Position numbers and translations under genes: made by a program. The notes under the pieces are model-generated. The model ran no database searches. It was given only the letters and a program-made list of their open reading frames with translations, and was not told where the DNA came from. DNA of 64,000 nt from Candidatus Woesearchaeota archaeon (GTDB lineage: Archaea > Nanobdellota > Nanobdellia > Woesearchaeales > UBA12501): the NCBI GenBank assembly GCA_030651375.1, contig JAUSFM010000015.1:1-64000 (forward strand). The letters are read 5' to 3'. The first letter of the stretch is position 1. Each line of letters opens with the position of its first letter. Of the stretch, positions 32,581 to 41,849 are shown in pieces.

Positions 32581-34227
32581 CAGTATCTTATACAGTTCGG
32601 TCAAATTTAATTCACACAGCGCCACTGGATTTTCCAGCTTAAACTTGTTCAGCACTTCAGGATGTATTTCTCCGACATACACAATATCAACACCCGAGAC
32701 CCGCACGCGCCCGACCCTGCCGGGGATGAAGGTGCCATGTTCGGTTTCGCGTGTTTCTCCCTTCAATCCGAACTGGCTCAGAAGATACTCGACAATCTGT
32801 TTTATCTCGGTAAAATCTGCCTTGCCGTGGGTCGTTGCGATACAGACGCGTTCAGTTTCCTCAACACCGGTTTCAGTGTCTCCGTGCTTAAACACGCGCC
32901 CAATCTCAAACACACGCTGAGGGTATTCTGCTCCGATGTTGCGCTGGAGCACCTGCAGAATGCTGGGCGCAAGCCAGAACCGGAGCGAGTTATACTCAAG
33001 GCTGACAGGGTCAATGATACTGACGACCTTTTTTTCATCAGCCGCAAGCAGGCACTGGGCTGTTTGCGTACTTTCATCAATAAGCGAATATGATTTTGTC
33101 TCAAGCAATCCCAGCCCAATAAGAAGTTCAACGACTTTTGTTTTGAATACTTCAAAGGAGTCTTCTTCTGCAATGGTTGCGACCGCAGGTATTTTTTCTT
33201 CAAAATTTTCATAGCCGTACGCAATGGCAACATCTTCGACAAGGTCAGCACTGTGGATGATATCAGCGCGATACGCGGGGATCAGCGCGTTGCCTTTTTC
33301 ATAGCCAAAGCCCATGCGTTCAAGTAGTTCCTTGATTTCTTTTTCCTTCAGTGTGAGGCCGAGGCGTTTGTTGATGTAAGGAAGGTCAACCTTCATCTTT
33401 TCCGGTGTAAGATCGGGCGTCGTAACCGTTTTATCCGGATACACGATGTCCATGCTGTATATTTCGCCGCCCATATCGGCAAGCGTGGTGACAAAAATAT
33501 TGAGCGCGACGCTGACGTTGTTCCAGTCGGTGCCGGTACATTCGATAAACACTTCAGTGGTTGTCTCGTCTATTTTTCCAGTGTCGTTCGAATTGGTGTA
33601 GGGGAGCATAGACAGCACATTATTTTTGTTGTCAATAAAAAATGGATATTTTTTCCAGCCCTGGGCAATATGTTTGTACTCCTTTCCTTTTGGATGGAGT
33701 TCCTCAACATCACTTGCAGGAATTTTCTTCGGAAAGCCGAGCGGCTGGAACATGACTTCGTGTGGGTCTTTTGCAATGTATTGAATCGGGAAATTAATAG
33801 TGTTTAGTGGGTACAATCCGTACGCTGATTTTTTCCGGTTCCTGCCATGCGTGGTGGCGAGCTTTTCCTGCACCTGCATGATCTCGCGGATGCGCTCGTC
33901 GTTGAATGAGAGTTTTTTGACAATGGCACAGGCAGTGTACGGCCGCATGGCCACACTTTTGTCAACAACAACTTTCAGGCCGCTCTTCTTTACCATGTAT
34001 TCGCGCAGCCCTGTTTTTTCGCCGATGAACGCAGAAAACGAGCGCGCGAATCCTTGTTCAGACAGCCAGTCCGGTCGGTTGGGAAACACTTCGACGTGAA
34101 TCTCGGTGTCAGTCACTGATTCAAGGTCAGTGCCGATCATTGAGATGCGCTCCTTGAGTTTCTCGAGCGGGAGCTTCTTGCTCACAAGCTTTTCAAACAC
34201 ATTCCGGTTGAGGGTTACGGTTGGCAT
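32572..34227 (-). CDS. pheT: phenylalanyl-tRNA synthetase beta subunit
   Basis: The 551-residue protein is the archaeal-type PheRS beta. The N-terminal B1 domain (PTVTLNRNVFEKLV) is followed by the B3/4 editing region (YPLNTINFPIQYIAKDPHEV), a B5 domain (PDKTVTTPDLTPEKMKVDLPYINKRLGLTL), and the catalytic-like domain (SLEYNSLRFWLAPSILQVLQRNI, YPQRVFEIGRVF). It lacks the C-terminal ferredoxin-like domain of bacterial PheT, as is normal in archaea. It starts one base after the pheS stop. Confidence 0.93.
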   Translation of the reverse strand: MPTVTLNRNVFEKLVSKKLPLEKLKERISMIGTDLESVTDTEIHVEVFPNRPDWLSEQGFARSFSAFIGEKTGLREYMVKKSGLKVVVDKSVAMRPYTACAIVKKLSFNDERIREIMQVQEKLATTHGRNRKKSAYGLYPLNTINFPIQYIAKDPHEVMFQPLGFPKKIPASDVEELHPKGKEYKHIAQGWKKYPFFIDNKNNVLSMLPYTNSNDTGKIDETTTEVFIECTGTDWNNVSVALNIFVTTLADMGGEIYSMDIVYPDKTVTTPDLTPEKMKVDLPYINKRLGLTLKEKEIKELLERMGFGYEKGNALIPAYRADIIHSADLVEDVAIAYGYENFEEKIPAVATIAEEDSFEVFKTKVVELLIGLGLLETKSYSLIDESTQTAQCLLAADEKKVVSIIDPVSLEYNSLRFWLAPSILQVLQRNIGAEYPQRVFEIGRVFKHGDTETGVEETERVCIATTHGKADFTEIKQIVEYLLSQFGLKGETRETEHGTFIPGRVGRVRVSGVDIVYVGEIHPEVLNKFKLENPVALCELNLTELYKILKR

Positions 34228-34228
34228 G

Positions 34229-35824
34229 TTATTTCATCCACACCTTCACATTGCGTAGTTTTTTTATATCATTTGCGTACAGGTCGCGAATATCAGTAAA
34301 CTGGTAGTAATCTGCGATAATGCGCTCAAGCCCCAGTCCCCATGCAAGCACAGGGATATCTTCGCCGAGGAGCGGTACCACGACTTCAGGCCGGAAAATT
34401 CCTGCACCACCCAGTTCAATCCATTCCTTTTTCACCGGGTGCCAGACATCAACTTCACAGCTTGGTTCAGTGTACGGAAAGTGCGCCGGGCGTATGCGCG
34501 CGTCTGGAAATCCCATTTTCCTGAAAAATAATTTTAAGTATCCTTTCAGGTGCTTCAGGTTTGCGTCAGGGTCAATAACAATACCATCCACTTGGTGGAA
34601 CTCAAAGAGGTGTTTCCAGTCGAGCGCCTCGTTTCTGAATACCTTTCCAACGGCAAAGAATTTTGCCGGCAAGTCTTGTTTTTTGAGCTGGGAAAGTTTC
34701 AGTGCACTCAACACCGTTGTATGCGTGCGGAGCAGCACCTTCATTGCCTCTTCAGGGCTCCAAGGCGCCTGCCAGCCCTTGCTGCCGGTTGTGCCGCCGT
34801 GCTCATGCACTGCCTTGACCTTTTCGCTGATAGGGGGAAGCTTTCCGCGGGTAAATGTTTCCTGCCCGATAAAAAAAGTATCCTGCATGAGCCGCGCCGG
34901 GTGGTCTTGCGGAATGAAGAGCGCGTCAAGATTCCAGAACGATGTTTGCACATAATTGCCGGTCATTTCCTTAAATCCCAAATCAAGCCATATTTTTTTG
35001 ATGTACTCGGTTGATTGGGTGACGAAATGTTTTTTCCCTCCGCTGATGGTAGGCACATTGATTGCAACATCATAACCACGAAAATTCTTTTTTTTCCACG
35101 TGCCCTGGGTAATTGCTTCAGAAGTAAGCCGGTCAACCACTGCTTGTTTGGTTATGCCCAGCACTGCGTCTGCTTGTGCAACTGTTTTGCCCAATGCAGT
35201 GAGCGTTGTGGTTTTGTCTTTGCGCAGGATTGTTTTGATAACAAACTTGCGCTGCTTGAACTGTTCGTAGAATCCTTTTTCATCCGGCGTGAACTGTGCA
35301 ATGTCTTTGCCGTGCTCAAGTTTTTTTAGGAATGTTTCTTCGATGGTTTCCTGCGTCCCCAGTTTTTTTCCGTTGGGGGTGATTGTCAGTTTCAGGCCCG
35401 GCTTCAATTCAATGGCACCCTTTTTTTTCAGCAGGCCGATGCAGACTTGCACTTCTTCTTTGGTGAGGCCTGCTGCTTCAGGAATATCGGTTAAGGTGAG
35501 TTCTTTCTTTTTTTTCTCGGCTTCTGTCAGTGCTGCAAGAAATCGTTTTTCAGGAAGGCCTTTTTTGGTGTACAGCCGGCCGTTGCTGTCCAGCTCTGCC
35601 ATTTCCCGTTCGCTGCTCGTGAGCGTAACCAGCTCTTTGTTTGAAAGCCACTGGAGCGCGCGAACAGTTTCTGTTTCTCCAAGATTTGCGATTTTTGCCA
35701 GCTGCTCAATTCCTAAGGTTTCATGTTCCGCAAGAATCGGCAGTACTTTGCGCTCAAAGAGGTGGAGCTGGCCAAGTATCTTTTTTATTTCTTTTATGTC
35801 TTCGGTGCTGGCGTCGGTTTTCAT
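34229..35824 (-). CDS. pheS: phenylalanyl-tRNA synthetase alpha subunit
   Basis: The 531-residue protein is the archaeal/eukaryotic PheRS alpha. The first 170 residues form winged-helix domains that contact tRNA (TETVRALQWLSNKELVTL, LTKEEVQVCIGLLKKKGAI). The C-terminal class II domain shows motif 2 (KFFAVGKVFRNEALDWKHLFEFHQVDG), PSCEVDVWHP with ELGGAGIFRPE, and motif 3 VLAWGLGLERI. A TATA-like GTATATAAAC lies about 40 bases upstream. It forms an operon with pheT. Confidence 0.94.
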   Translation of the reverse strand: MKTDASTEDIKEIKKILGQLHLFERKVLPILAEHETLGIEQLAKIANLGETETVRALQWLSNKELVTLTSSEREMAELDSNGRLYTKKGLPEKRFLAALTEAEKKKKELTLTDIPEAAGLTKEEVQVCIGLLKKKGAIELKPGLKLTITPNGKKLGTQETIEETFLKKLEHGKDIAQFTPDEKGFYEQFKQRKFVIKTILRKDKTTTLTALGKTVAQADAVLGITKQAVVDRLTSEAITQGTWKKKNFRGYDVAINVPTISGGKKHFVTQSTEYIKKIWLDLGFKEMTGNYVQTSFWNLDALFIPQDHPARLMQDTFFIGQETFTRGKLPPISEKVKAVHEHGGTTGSKGWQAPWSPEEAMKVLLRTHTTVLSALKLSQLKKQDLPAKFFAVGKVFRNEALDWKHLFEFHQVDGIVIDPDANLKHLKGYLKLFFRKMGFPDARIRPAHFPYTEPSCEVDVWHPVKKEWIELGGAGIFRPEVVVPLLGEDIPVLAWGLGLERIIADYYQFTDIRDLYANDIKKLRNVKVWMK

Positions 35825-35960
35825 GGTTTCCCCGTGGAAACGGTGGGGCAGGCGGTTGTTTATATACTTTTGTCCTGATTTTTAATATTTTTACTTATGC
35901 CCATTTCTATCTTAGTATGCATTTAAAAAAGAGAGAATAAAAATAAAAAATGTGCATAAT

Positions 35961-36764
35961 TTACTTAATCGGCTTCATATCTCGCCATGCCGTGTCAAAC
36001 AGGCTTTCCATGGTTCGGGCGAAGAATGGCGAGTTGACCCAGATGCCGAGGTCATAGCTCGGGTGCACGTCCTTGTCATCCAGCACCATGAAAATAAGTT
36101 CTTTCCCGTCGACAATGCAGAATCGCGCGTTGCTGTCAACATTGCGGATTTCCGCGAGGTTGCGCAGATCCTTGACTGCTTCGGAAGATTCTTTGGTAAG
36201 TGGCGCCGCAATTCTAATTTTTACACCGCGCTTTTTCAGGCGCTCAAAGGTTGACTTGAGGCCTTCTGCCTTGCGGATCAGGCCAGTTGCCGTGGTCATC
36301 AGGGTTACGGAATTTTCTGCGTTTCTAATTGTGAGTTCAAGATGATTGTCAAGGTTGTGCCTGCCGCGCAGGCTGCCAGAAAGATCAGTTGGCTCAATCA
36401 GGTCAATGCCTTGGGTGTGGAGTGTCTTGAGCTCTTCAAGCACATCGGTGCCTTTCATCTCTTCAAGCCGTTTGACACGCTCGTCTGCTTCAACTTTCAT
36501 GTTTTTCTTGACGCGCTCAACAACTTCTTCAGGAGCGACTGCAATATATTTTATCGGCTTGCCGAGCTTGGTTATGGCAAATCCTTTTTTCTCAAGGCTT
36601 TCAAGAACATCATAACTTCTACTTCGTGGAACATTAGCAATGTCAGAAAGCTCACCAGCAGTCGAAACACCGCGAGAGAGCAGCGCTGTCCAGATTTTAA
36701 CTTCATAGAGATTGAGTGCGAAGTATCGGCGGAGCTTGCTTAAAAATTCTTCTTTGACGATCAT
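35961..36764 (-). CDS. TrmB-family transcription regulator (paralogue B)
   Basis: The 267-residue paralogue of the gene at 27802 has the same winged helix (WTALLSRGVSTAGELSDIA, NVPRSRSYDVLESLEKKGF), the same TQGIDLIEPTDLSGSLRGR segment and the same C-terminal effector fold (SVTLMTTATGLIRKA, GVKIRIAAP, RFCIVDGKELIF). The divergence is mostly in the last 100 residues, where the ligand would bind, suggesting two regulators with related DNA targets but different signals. The upstream region has a TATA box (36781-36792) and CTACTAC repeats. Confidence 0.85.
   Translation of the reverse strand: MIVKEEFLSKLRRYFALNLYEVKIWTALLSRGVSTAGELSDIANVPRSRSYDVLESLEKKGFAITKLGKPIKYIAVAPEEVVERVKKNMKVEADERVKRLEEMKGTDVLEELKTLHTQGIDLIEPTDLSGSLRGRHNLDNHLELTIRNAENSVTLMTTATGLIRKAEGLKSTFERLKKRGVKIRIAAPLTKESSEAVKDLRNLAEIRNVDSNARFCIVDGKELIFMVLDDKDVHPSYDLGIWVNSPFFARTMESLFDTAWRDMKPIK
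36579..36674 (-). repeat. inverted long repeat, copy 2 (in TrmB paralogue B)
   Basis: This is the partner of 27889-27984, in opposite orientation 8.6 kb away. It is about 90% identical over 96 bases, through the HTH-coding part. Such inverted copies could recombine and invert the interval. Confidence 0.7.
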
Positions 36765-37129
36765 TGTCTAACCCCCCTCTTTTTTATAAACCGTTATTGT
36801 GTGTTAGTAGCTACTACGGTGCTACTACTTAATATATGTTACGCTTTTTTACTTTTTTTCAGACACAACACTTTTCTGAGGGGCTCGCGTTTTTACTGGC
36901 GAGTGGATTCTCGGCTTTTTATGCTCTTTTATAAGTGTTGTGTGCCTACTGGTGAATAAAAATCAGTCTGTATAAAAAGTTTCTTCTCTTCTAATGGGCG
37001 CGTTGAATCATACACTATCCGGTGCGTGGTTTGTGATACTCTCTTTTTTGTTGGCATTTTGTTACCTCTGCAGGGAAAACAGTTTTTGAAATGACAAAAT
37101 ATAAAAGATTCAATCATTTCCGGCTCTCC
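36765..37129. promoter_or_regulatory. gene-free region with repeat cluster and two divergent promoters
   Basis: This 365-base region has no credible gene. On the left is a minus-strand TATA box (36781-36792, GGTTTATAAA) for the TrmB paralogue. Just upstream of it a 12-base palindrome TAGTAGCTACTA (36805-36816) overlaps a direct repeat CTACTAC (36811-36817 and 36822-36828, spaced 11 bases, about one helical turn). On the right AAATATAAAAG at 37097-37107 lies 28 bases before ATG 37130. Minus-strand CTTTTTATACAG at about 36975 is another TATA-like element with no gene behind it; a small RNA cannot be excluded. Confidence 0.5.
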
Positions 37130-37762
37130 ATGCGAATGATTGACTTTGCCAAAACCGAGGAATTTCTTAAAAAATACGCCCTCAAAACCCCCAAAGCGGA
37201 ACTGGTAGCAGGTTTCAGCAGCGCAGCCAAGGAAAAACTGCGCAGCGCAGCCAGCAAGTTCGGTTTTCCGGTTGTTTTGAAGGTGATTTCCAAGGATATT
37301 CCCTGCATGAGCGCCGTTGGTGTGGTGCAGACGGTTGATTCTCCCGAACTCTTCGACAAAATACATGAAACGCTGCTCAAGAATCTCAAAAAAAAGAAGC
37401 CCAATGCAAAAGTGCAGGGTATCCTGGTGCAGAAGCATATATCTGGGCAGTTCCTCATTGTCGTTGTCCGGCATGATGCCCAATTTGGTGCTGTGGTGCA
37501 GATTGGTGCCGGCGTCGGCGCGGGATGCTGCACTGAACTGGAGCCGTTGGGCATTGCACACATGGCCACTGGTTTTGCGCCGCTGGACAAGAAACATGCT
37601 GAAGCAATGGCCGCAGCAGTGCCAACACCACCTGCTTCTCTTGCTGATTTCCTGGTAAAAGTTTCACGCTGCGGCGCAGAACAGCACCTTGACCTGGCCG
37701 TGGATGTCTTTTTCACGAGCGCTGGCATCGAGGTTGTTGATGCAAAATTGTTTGAATGCTAA
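37130..37762 (+). CDS. acdB: ADP-forming acyl-CoA synthetase, beta (ATP-grasp) subunit
   Basis: The 210-residue protein is the ATP-grasp subunit of NDP-forming acetyl-CoA-type synthetase (ACD), which makes ATP from ADP, phosphate and acyl-CoA. The visible segments are AELVAGFSSAAKEKL, FPVVLKVISKDIPCMSAVG, QGILVQKHISGQFLIVVVRHDAQFGAVVQIG, and AVDVFFTSAGIEVVDAKL. The TATA box at 37097 favours ATG 37130 over an upstream ATG at 37091. The alpha subunit gene follows after 38 bases. Together they would give substrate-level phosphorylation in a fermentative cell. Confidence 0.85.
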   Translation: MRMIDFAKTEEFLKKYALKTPKAELVAGFSSAAKEKLRSAASKFGFPVVLKVISKDIPCMSAVGVVQTVDSPELFDKIHETLLKNLKKKKPNAKVQGILVQKHISGQFLIVVVRHDAQFGAVVQIGAGVGAGCCTELEPLGIAHMATGFAPLDKKHAEAMAAAVPTPPASLADFLVKVSRCGAEQHLDLAVDVFFTSAGIEVVDAKLFEC

Positions 37763-37800
37763 ATGAATGCTGAACCGAACTACTCCACCGACTGATTCCC

Positions 37801-39282
37801 ATGGCACTAAAACAAAAAACAGACAAGGAAAAACTGGAAAAACAAGAAAAAAAGCAGACCATCAGCGGCGCGAACACTGACCATCTCACTGCGCTTTTTG
37901 CGCCGTGCAGCATCGCTGTCATCGGCGCGTCGTCCCATGAAAAATCTGCAGGGTACGCGGTGCTGAAAAGCCTCGCGCGCGGCGGCGCCTTCTTGAGCGA
38001 AACCGGAGTTGCCTTCAGCGGCGCGCTGTTTGCAGTCAATCCAACCACTGAATTTATTCTCGGCTACAAATGCTTCAAAAGCGTGCTTGACATTCCCGAA
38101 TTGGTTGATGCCGCTGTCCTGTGCGTGCCGGCAAAATCAGTCCTTTCTGTTATCAAAGAATGCGCGAAAAAACAGGTCAAGGTGGCAACCATTCTCGCTG
38201 CAGGATTTGGTGAAACTGACGACGCTGGAAAAAAACTCCAAGAACAAGTTCTTGCGATTGCACGGCAGGCAAAGATGCGTGTGCTCGGCCCCAACAGCAT
38301 GGGCGTTATTCGACCGTTCATCAACATGAACGCCAGCTTTGCTGCCACCATGCCATCCTCTGGTTCTATCGCGTTCCTGAGCCAGTCCGGCTCTCTCGCA
38401 AACACCATACTCGCCAGTCCCGCTGCAAAACGATATGGTTTCAGCTGTGTGGTGAGCTATGGCAATGCTGCTGATATCGACGAATCAGACCTCATGGCGT
38501 GGCTTGCTGACGATCTCGAAACAAAATCCATCGCGCTCTACTTAGAAGGATGCCGCGACGGCAGAAAACTTCTCGCTGTTGCCGAACAATTATCCAAAGT
38601 GAAACCCGTTATTGTGCTCAAAGGCGGTGCTACCCATGCAGGCGCTGCGGCAGTTGCCCGTCACCACGGCATTAACGCTGGAAATCCTGTTTTGTATCAT
38701 ACTGCGTTTGAACAAGCCGGCGTGATTGAAGCACACACCGTCGAAGAATTGTTTGAGTTTGCCAAAACCGCTGCCTCCCAGCCATCGGCGCAAAACAGCA
38801 TTGCGGTTGTCACGAATAGCGGCGCTGCAGCAGTGCTTGCTGCTGATGCCGCAGAGCGCCATGGCGTGCATCTTGTGCAGTTGAAAGATGCAGTGATGAA
38901 AAAGCTTGGCGCGGTTCTCGCACCGTTTGCCACACACCAGTTCATCCCATCTCATCCGCTTGATCTGGGCGATGACGCCCAGCCGCAGAGTTTTCGCGCA
39001 GCTCTCGGAGTGTTGCTTGACCAAGAATCAGTGCAGGGCGTTATCGTCGTGCATACTCTGCAGGCAATGTCGTCGGTTGACGAAGTTGCACGCGTGGTTG
39101 CTGAAGCGCGCAATGCGCACAGCGGCAAGCCCGTGCTCACCGTCGGCTTCATGAATCGCTTTTCCAAAGATGCGCTCCATGTACTCGAACAAAATGGCAT
39201 TCCTGACTTTTCCGACGTGCACCGCGCCGTCAAAGCAATGAAGATGCTGATACTGCGCGGAGAACGGCTCGCGAAGAAATAA
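37801..39282 (+). CDS. acdA: ADP-forming acyl-CoA synthetase, alpha (CoA-binding/ligase) subunit
   Basis: The 493-residue protein has the CoA-binding domain (FAPCSIAVIGASSHEKSAGYAV, LFAVNPTTEFILGYKC, LDIPELVDAAVLCVP), succinyl-CoA-ligase-like domains (VLGPNSMGVIRP, IAFLSQSGSLANTIL, VVSYGNAADIDESDL) and a region RHHGINAGNPVLYHTAFEQAG that holds the phospho-His site seen as HTGALAG in other ACDs. A charged lysine-rich leader of about 20 residues precedes it. With the beta gene upstream, it forms an ACD enzyme with separate subunits. The acyl substrate (acetate, branched or aryl) is not decided. Confidence 0.85.
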   Translation: MALKQKTDKEKLEKQEKKQTISGANTDHLTALFAPCSIAVIGASSHEKSAGYAVLKSLARGGAFLSETGVAFSGALFAVNPTTEFILGYKCFKSVLDIPELVDAAVLCVPAKSVLSVIKECAKKQVKVATILAAGFGETDDAGKKLQEQVLAIARQAKMRVLGPNSMGVIRPFINMNASFAATMPSSGSIAFLSQSGSLANTILASPAAKRYGFSCVVSYGNAADIDESDLMAWLADDLETKSIALYLEGCRDGRKLLAVAEQLSKVKPVIVLKGGATHAGAAAVARHHGINAGNPVLYHTAFEQAGVIEAHTVEELFEFAKTAASQPSAQNSIAVVTNSGAAAVLAADAAERHGVHLVQLKDAVMKKLGAVLAPFATHQFIPSHPLDLGDDAQPQSFRAALGVLLDQESVQGVIVVHTLQAMSSVDEVARVVAEARNAHSGKPVLTVGFMNRFSKDALHVLEQNGIPDFSDVHRAVKAMKMLILRGERLAKK

Positions 39283-39335
39283 GTAAATTGAATAACTAAA
39301 TTAATTAGTTTCTCAAAAATCGGCGAATCTCATTT

Positions 39336-40412
39336 TCACTGGTTCCACTCCAACTTATACCGCAGCAGCGCGGCGATGCCACCGAGGCCGTCAATCTTTT
39401 TGCCGCCGTCGTGGGATGAGCTGATAAGGTTGATGGTGGCTTTCATGTTCTCTGCGCTTCGAAGCACCGCGTCCACTTCGTCGTATTTTTTGTGCTCTTT
39501 GGCTGTTCTGATAAAATCTTCAGTGACGAGCACGGTTTCCACCGCACCCTGCGCAACGGCATTTTTTACATCACGGAATCCGTAGGTTACTTTTCCTTGC
39601 TTGCTAATCTCTTCGAGCACTTTTTCAGCCAGTGCAATTTCTTTTGCCACGCGGTCCTGTTTCAGCACGCTCATCACCTCAGGTCGCTTGATGACTTCAT
39701 TAAAAGCAGTTTCATCAACTGATGAGCAGGTCGCAAGCACGGTTTTGTGCTTGAGTTTTTCGTCGGTAATCCGCACGGCGAGTTCTTCTTTCCAGAATGC
39801 CGGGCTGGCAAGGATGATGCTGTCATACTTGTTTCGCTCATCGTATTCTTTAATCGCGTTGATGACTTCTCCATAAAATTCTTTTTTCGACTCGGTTGCC
39901 CCTGCGCCCGCGCCTGCTTTTTTAGCAACATCACCAGTCAGTTTCACGAGAAGCTGGTAGCCGAAATGTTTGAGCTGTGCAAGGTATGCTTCTTCCCGGT
40001 CAACGACACACAGGAGAATTTTTGGGCCGTGGTCCTCGGTTGCTTCCTTGAGCCGCTGCAGCTGAAACTGGTGCCATACTGGCTTGATGATGCTGACAAT
40101 AGTGTGCTCTTCAATAGCAAAAGTGTGGTGCGAGCCTCTGCTCACATCTTCAGGCCCTTCAATAATAATGCCATTGGCCCGAAGCGCATCGCCCTCAAGA
40201 CTTATTTTTTCCACCTTGATGCTAAGAAACACCGGCTTTTTGACCACTGCAGCATTCCGGTCAGTTTCGCCGCCTATTTTTATCTTGCGTAGCGTGGTGC
40301 CTGCAAGAATGTCTCCCTCGTCGATAACTGTGTTGAGGTACCAGAGGTCGTTGAGGTTGTCAACCTGTACCTTAACCGTACCCTGTTTGAGGTGAGAATG
40401 AATAATTTTCAT
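39336..40412 (-). CDS. pelA: Pelota, mRNA surveillance/ribosome rescue factor
   Basis: The 358-residue protein is a full archaeal Pelota (Dom34). The N-terminal Sm-like domain (LWYLNTVIDEGDILAGTTLRKIKIGG, LRANGIIIEGPEDVSRGSHH) is followed by the middle domain (ILLCVVDREEAYLAQLKHFG, SIILASPAFWKEEL) and the C-terminal L30e-like domain (KVTYGFRDVKNAVAQGAVETVLVTEDF). It splits stalled ribosomes with ABCE1 and lacks the GGQ release-factor motif, as expected. It is monocistronic. Confidence 0.94.
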   Translation of the reverse strand: MKIIHSHLKQGTVKVQVDNLNDLWYLNTVIDEGDILAGTTLRKIKIGGETDRNAAVVKKPVFLSIKVEKISLEGDALRANGIIIEGPEDVSRGSHHTFAIEEHTIVSIIKPVWHQFQLQRLKEATEDHGPKILLCVVDREEAYLAQLKHFGYQLLVKLTGDVAKKAGAGAGATESKKEFYGEVINAIKEYDERNKYDSIILASPAFWKEELAVRITDEKLKHKTVLATCSSVDETAFNEVIKRPEVMSVLKQDRVAKEIALAEKVLEEISKQGKVTYGFRDVKNAVAQGAVETVLVTEDFIRTAKEHKKYDEVDAVLRSAENMKATINLISSSHDGGKKIDGLGGIAALLRYKLEWNQ

Positions 40413-40588
40413 CGTGAGGGGAGAGTAAGGCAGGTGAGTTTTGTTTTTGCCTCACTTCTGCTTGCTTTTGTCCCGAATGGAGTGATTGCGCCTGTTTTTG
40501 CGTTGATTGCCTTGTTTTGCCGAGAATTAATAGAAAAACATTTATATAAAAAGTTATTTATTTTATAAAGGCATTACAAGGTGCGATA

Positions 40589-41776
40589 ATGGTCTTTGGG
40601 AAAAAAGAGGCAACTACAAAAAAAGCTCAGTCAACGGGCACCGGCGCAGCCGTGCTGATACTGCTCATTGCTGCGCTCATCATCATTTACATTCTCTTCC
40701 TGCCGCCGCAGGCGCGCCAGGAAATTCTCCAAGAGCAAGGCACCGGGCAAATCGGTTCTGGTGCGGGCTTTAAGGAGCTTCTCATCGAATCGCCGGGAAA
40801 AATTGAAGTGCTCCAGTCCGGCTCTGTCGAGCATAATCTTCCCGCGGTGAATCTCTTTAGTACCACACAGGCCGTGGTTATCAAGACCATTTCCAGTGTG
40901 TATACCAAGCATGGCTGGCTTGACAGCCAGTCTGCTAATGTCACTTTTGCCCTTGAAAATGTGGCGAGCACCGACAACGTGCTGTTGAGCTTTGCCCTGC
41001 GCACGACGCGCGGCCGGCTCATCATCAAGCTGAATGGCTATGAAATCTTCAACAGCGAACCCCGTCCAACAATGGAGCCCGTGCGCATTCCCCACGAGCT
41101 TCTCAAGGAATCAAACCTGCTTACGTTTGAAGCGTCAGAGGTCGGCTTCAAGTTCTGGACCACCAATGAGCACGAGCTTGAAAACCTCAAGCTCACTGCA
41201 GAAGTGACCGATGTTACCACGCAGGAAGCCAAGACCGTGTTCCACGTGACCACCACTGAAAAAGACAACATCAACCGCGTGTTCCTCAAGTTCATTCCCG
41301 AGTGCACCCAAGACAAGATTGGCGTACTGGATGTTTTCCTGAACAACCACAATGTCTTCTCCGCAGTGCCAGACTGTGGTGTGTTGCGGTCGATTGAGCT
41401 GGCGCCGGAATACCTCATCAGCGGCGAGAACGCGCTGCTGTTTAAGACAGCAAAAGGTGTGTATGTCATTGACCTCATTCAGGTGAAAGCACAGCTCAAA
41501 GAAATCAGTTATCCCTCCTATTATTTTGACATCAAGCCAGAAGTGTATGATGCTATTGTCCACGGCGGTGTGGTTGAGCTCACACTAGAATTTTCCAATG
41601 ATGTTGACCGGAAGTACGCCGACCTGTTTGTAAACGGCCATGCGCAGAGCATTGCAACAACGGCAAACAAGGCAGTCCTTCCAATTACTCCCTTTGTTGC
41701 TCCGGGCAACAATGTCGTTGAAATCCGGCCGCGCACAACGCTGGATGTGGCTAATCTCCGTGTTGTTGCACGATAG
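40589..41776 (+). CDS. membrane-anchored exoprotein of the surface block
   Basis: The 395-residue protein has a basic N-terminus (FGKKEATTKKAQS), one signal-anchor helix at about 19-39 (AAVLILLIAALIIIYILFL), and a 350-residue extracellular part rich in beta strands, with repeated galactose-binding-like patterns (LLSFALRTTRGRLIIKLNGYEIF; VFLKFIPECTQ; LDVFLNNHNVF). These look like three related jelly-roll repeats. It is first in a five-gene, same-strand block that continues with a lytic-transglycosylase-like protein and three lipoproteins. An AAGGTG ribosome-binding site and a TATA box (TTTATATAAA near 40541-40550) precede it. The family is unknown. Confidence 0.65.
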   Translation: MVFGKKEATTKKAQSTGTGAAVLILLIAALIIIYILFLPPQARQEILQEQGTGQIGSGAGFKELLIESPGKIEVLQSGSVEHNLPAVNLFSTTQAVVIKTISSVYTKHGWLDSQSANVTFALENVASTDNVLLSFALRTTRGRLIIKLNGYEIFNSEPRPTMEPVRIPHELLKESNLLTFEASEVGFKFWTTNEHELENLKLTAEVTDVTTQEAKTVFHVTTTEKDNINRVFLKFIPECTQDKIGVLDVFLNNHNVFSAVPDCGVLRSIELAPEYLISGENALLFKTAKGVYVIDLIQVKAQLKEISYPSYYFDIKPEVYDAIVHGGVVELTLEFSNDVDRKYADLFVNGHAQSIATTANKAVLPITPFVAPGNNVVEIRPRTTLDVANLRVVAR

Positions 41777-41849
41777 TTTGTCAACGATACTTTCCCGTAG
41801 TTCACGCAAAAAAGAGGAGGTCTTCTTCTGACCTCGTTCGAGGTTTTCC

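Noticed and set aside
36960-37090. possible small RNA with its own TATA-like element on the minus strand
   Set aside because: CTTTTTATACAG is present, but I found no convincing C/D or H/ACA box, stable fold or terminator, so I did not list it as an RNA gene.
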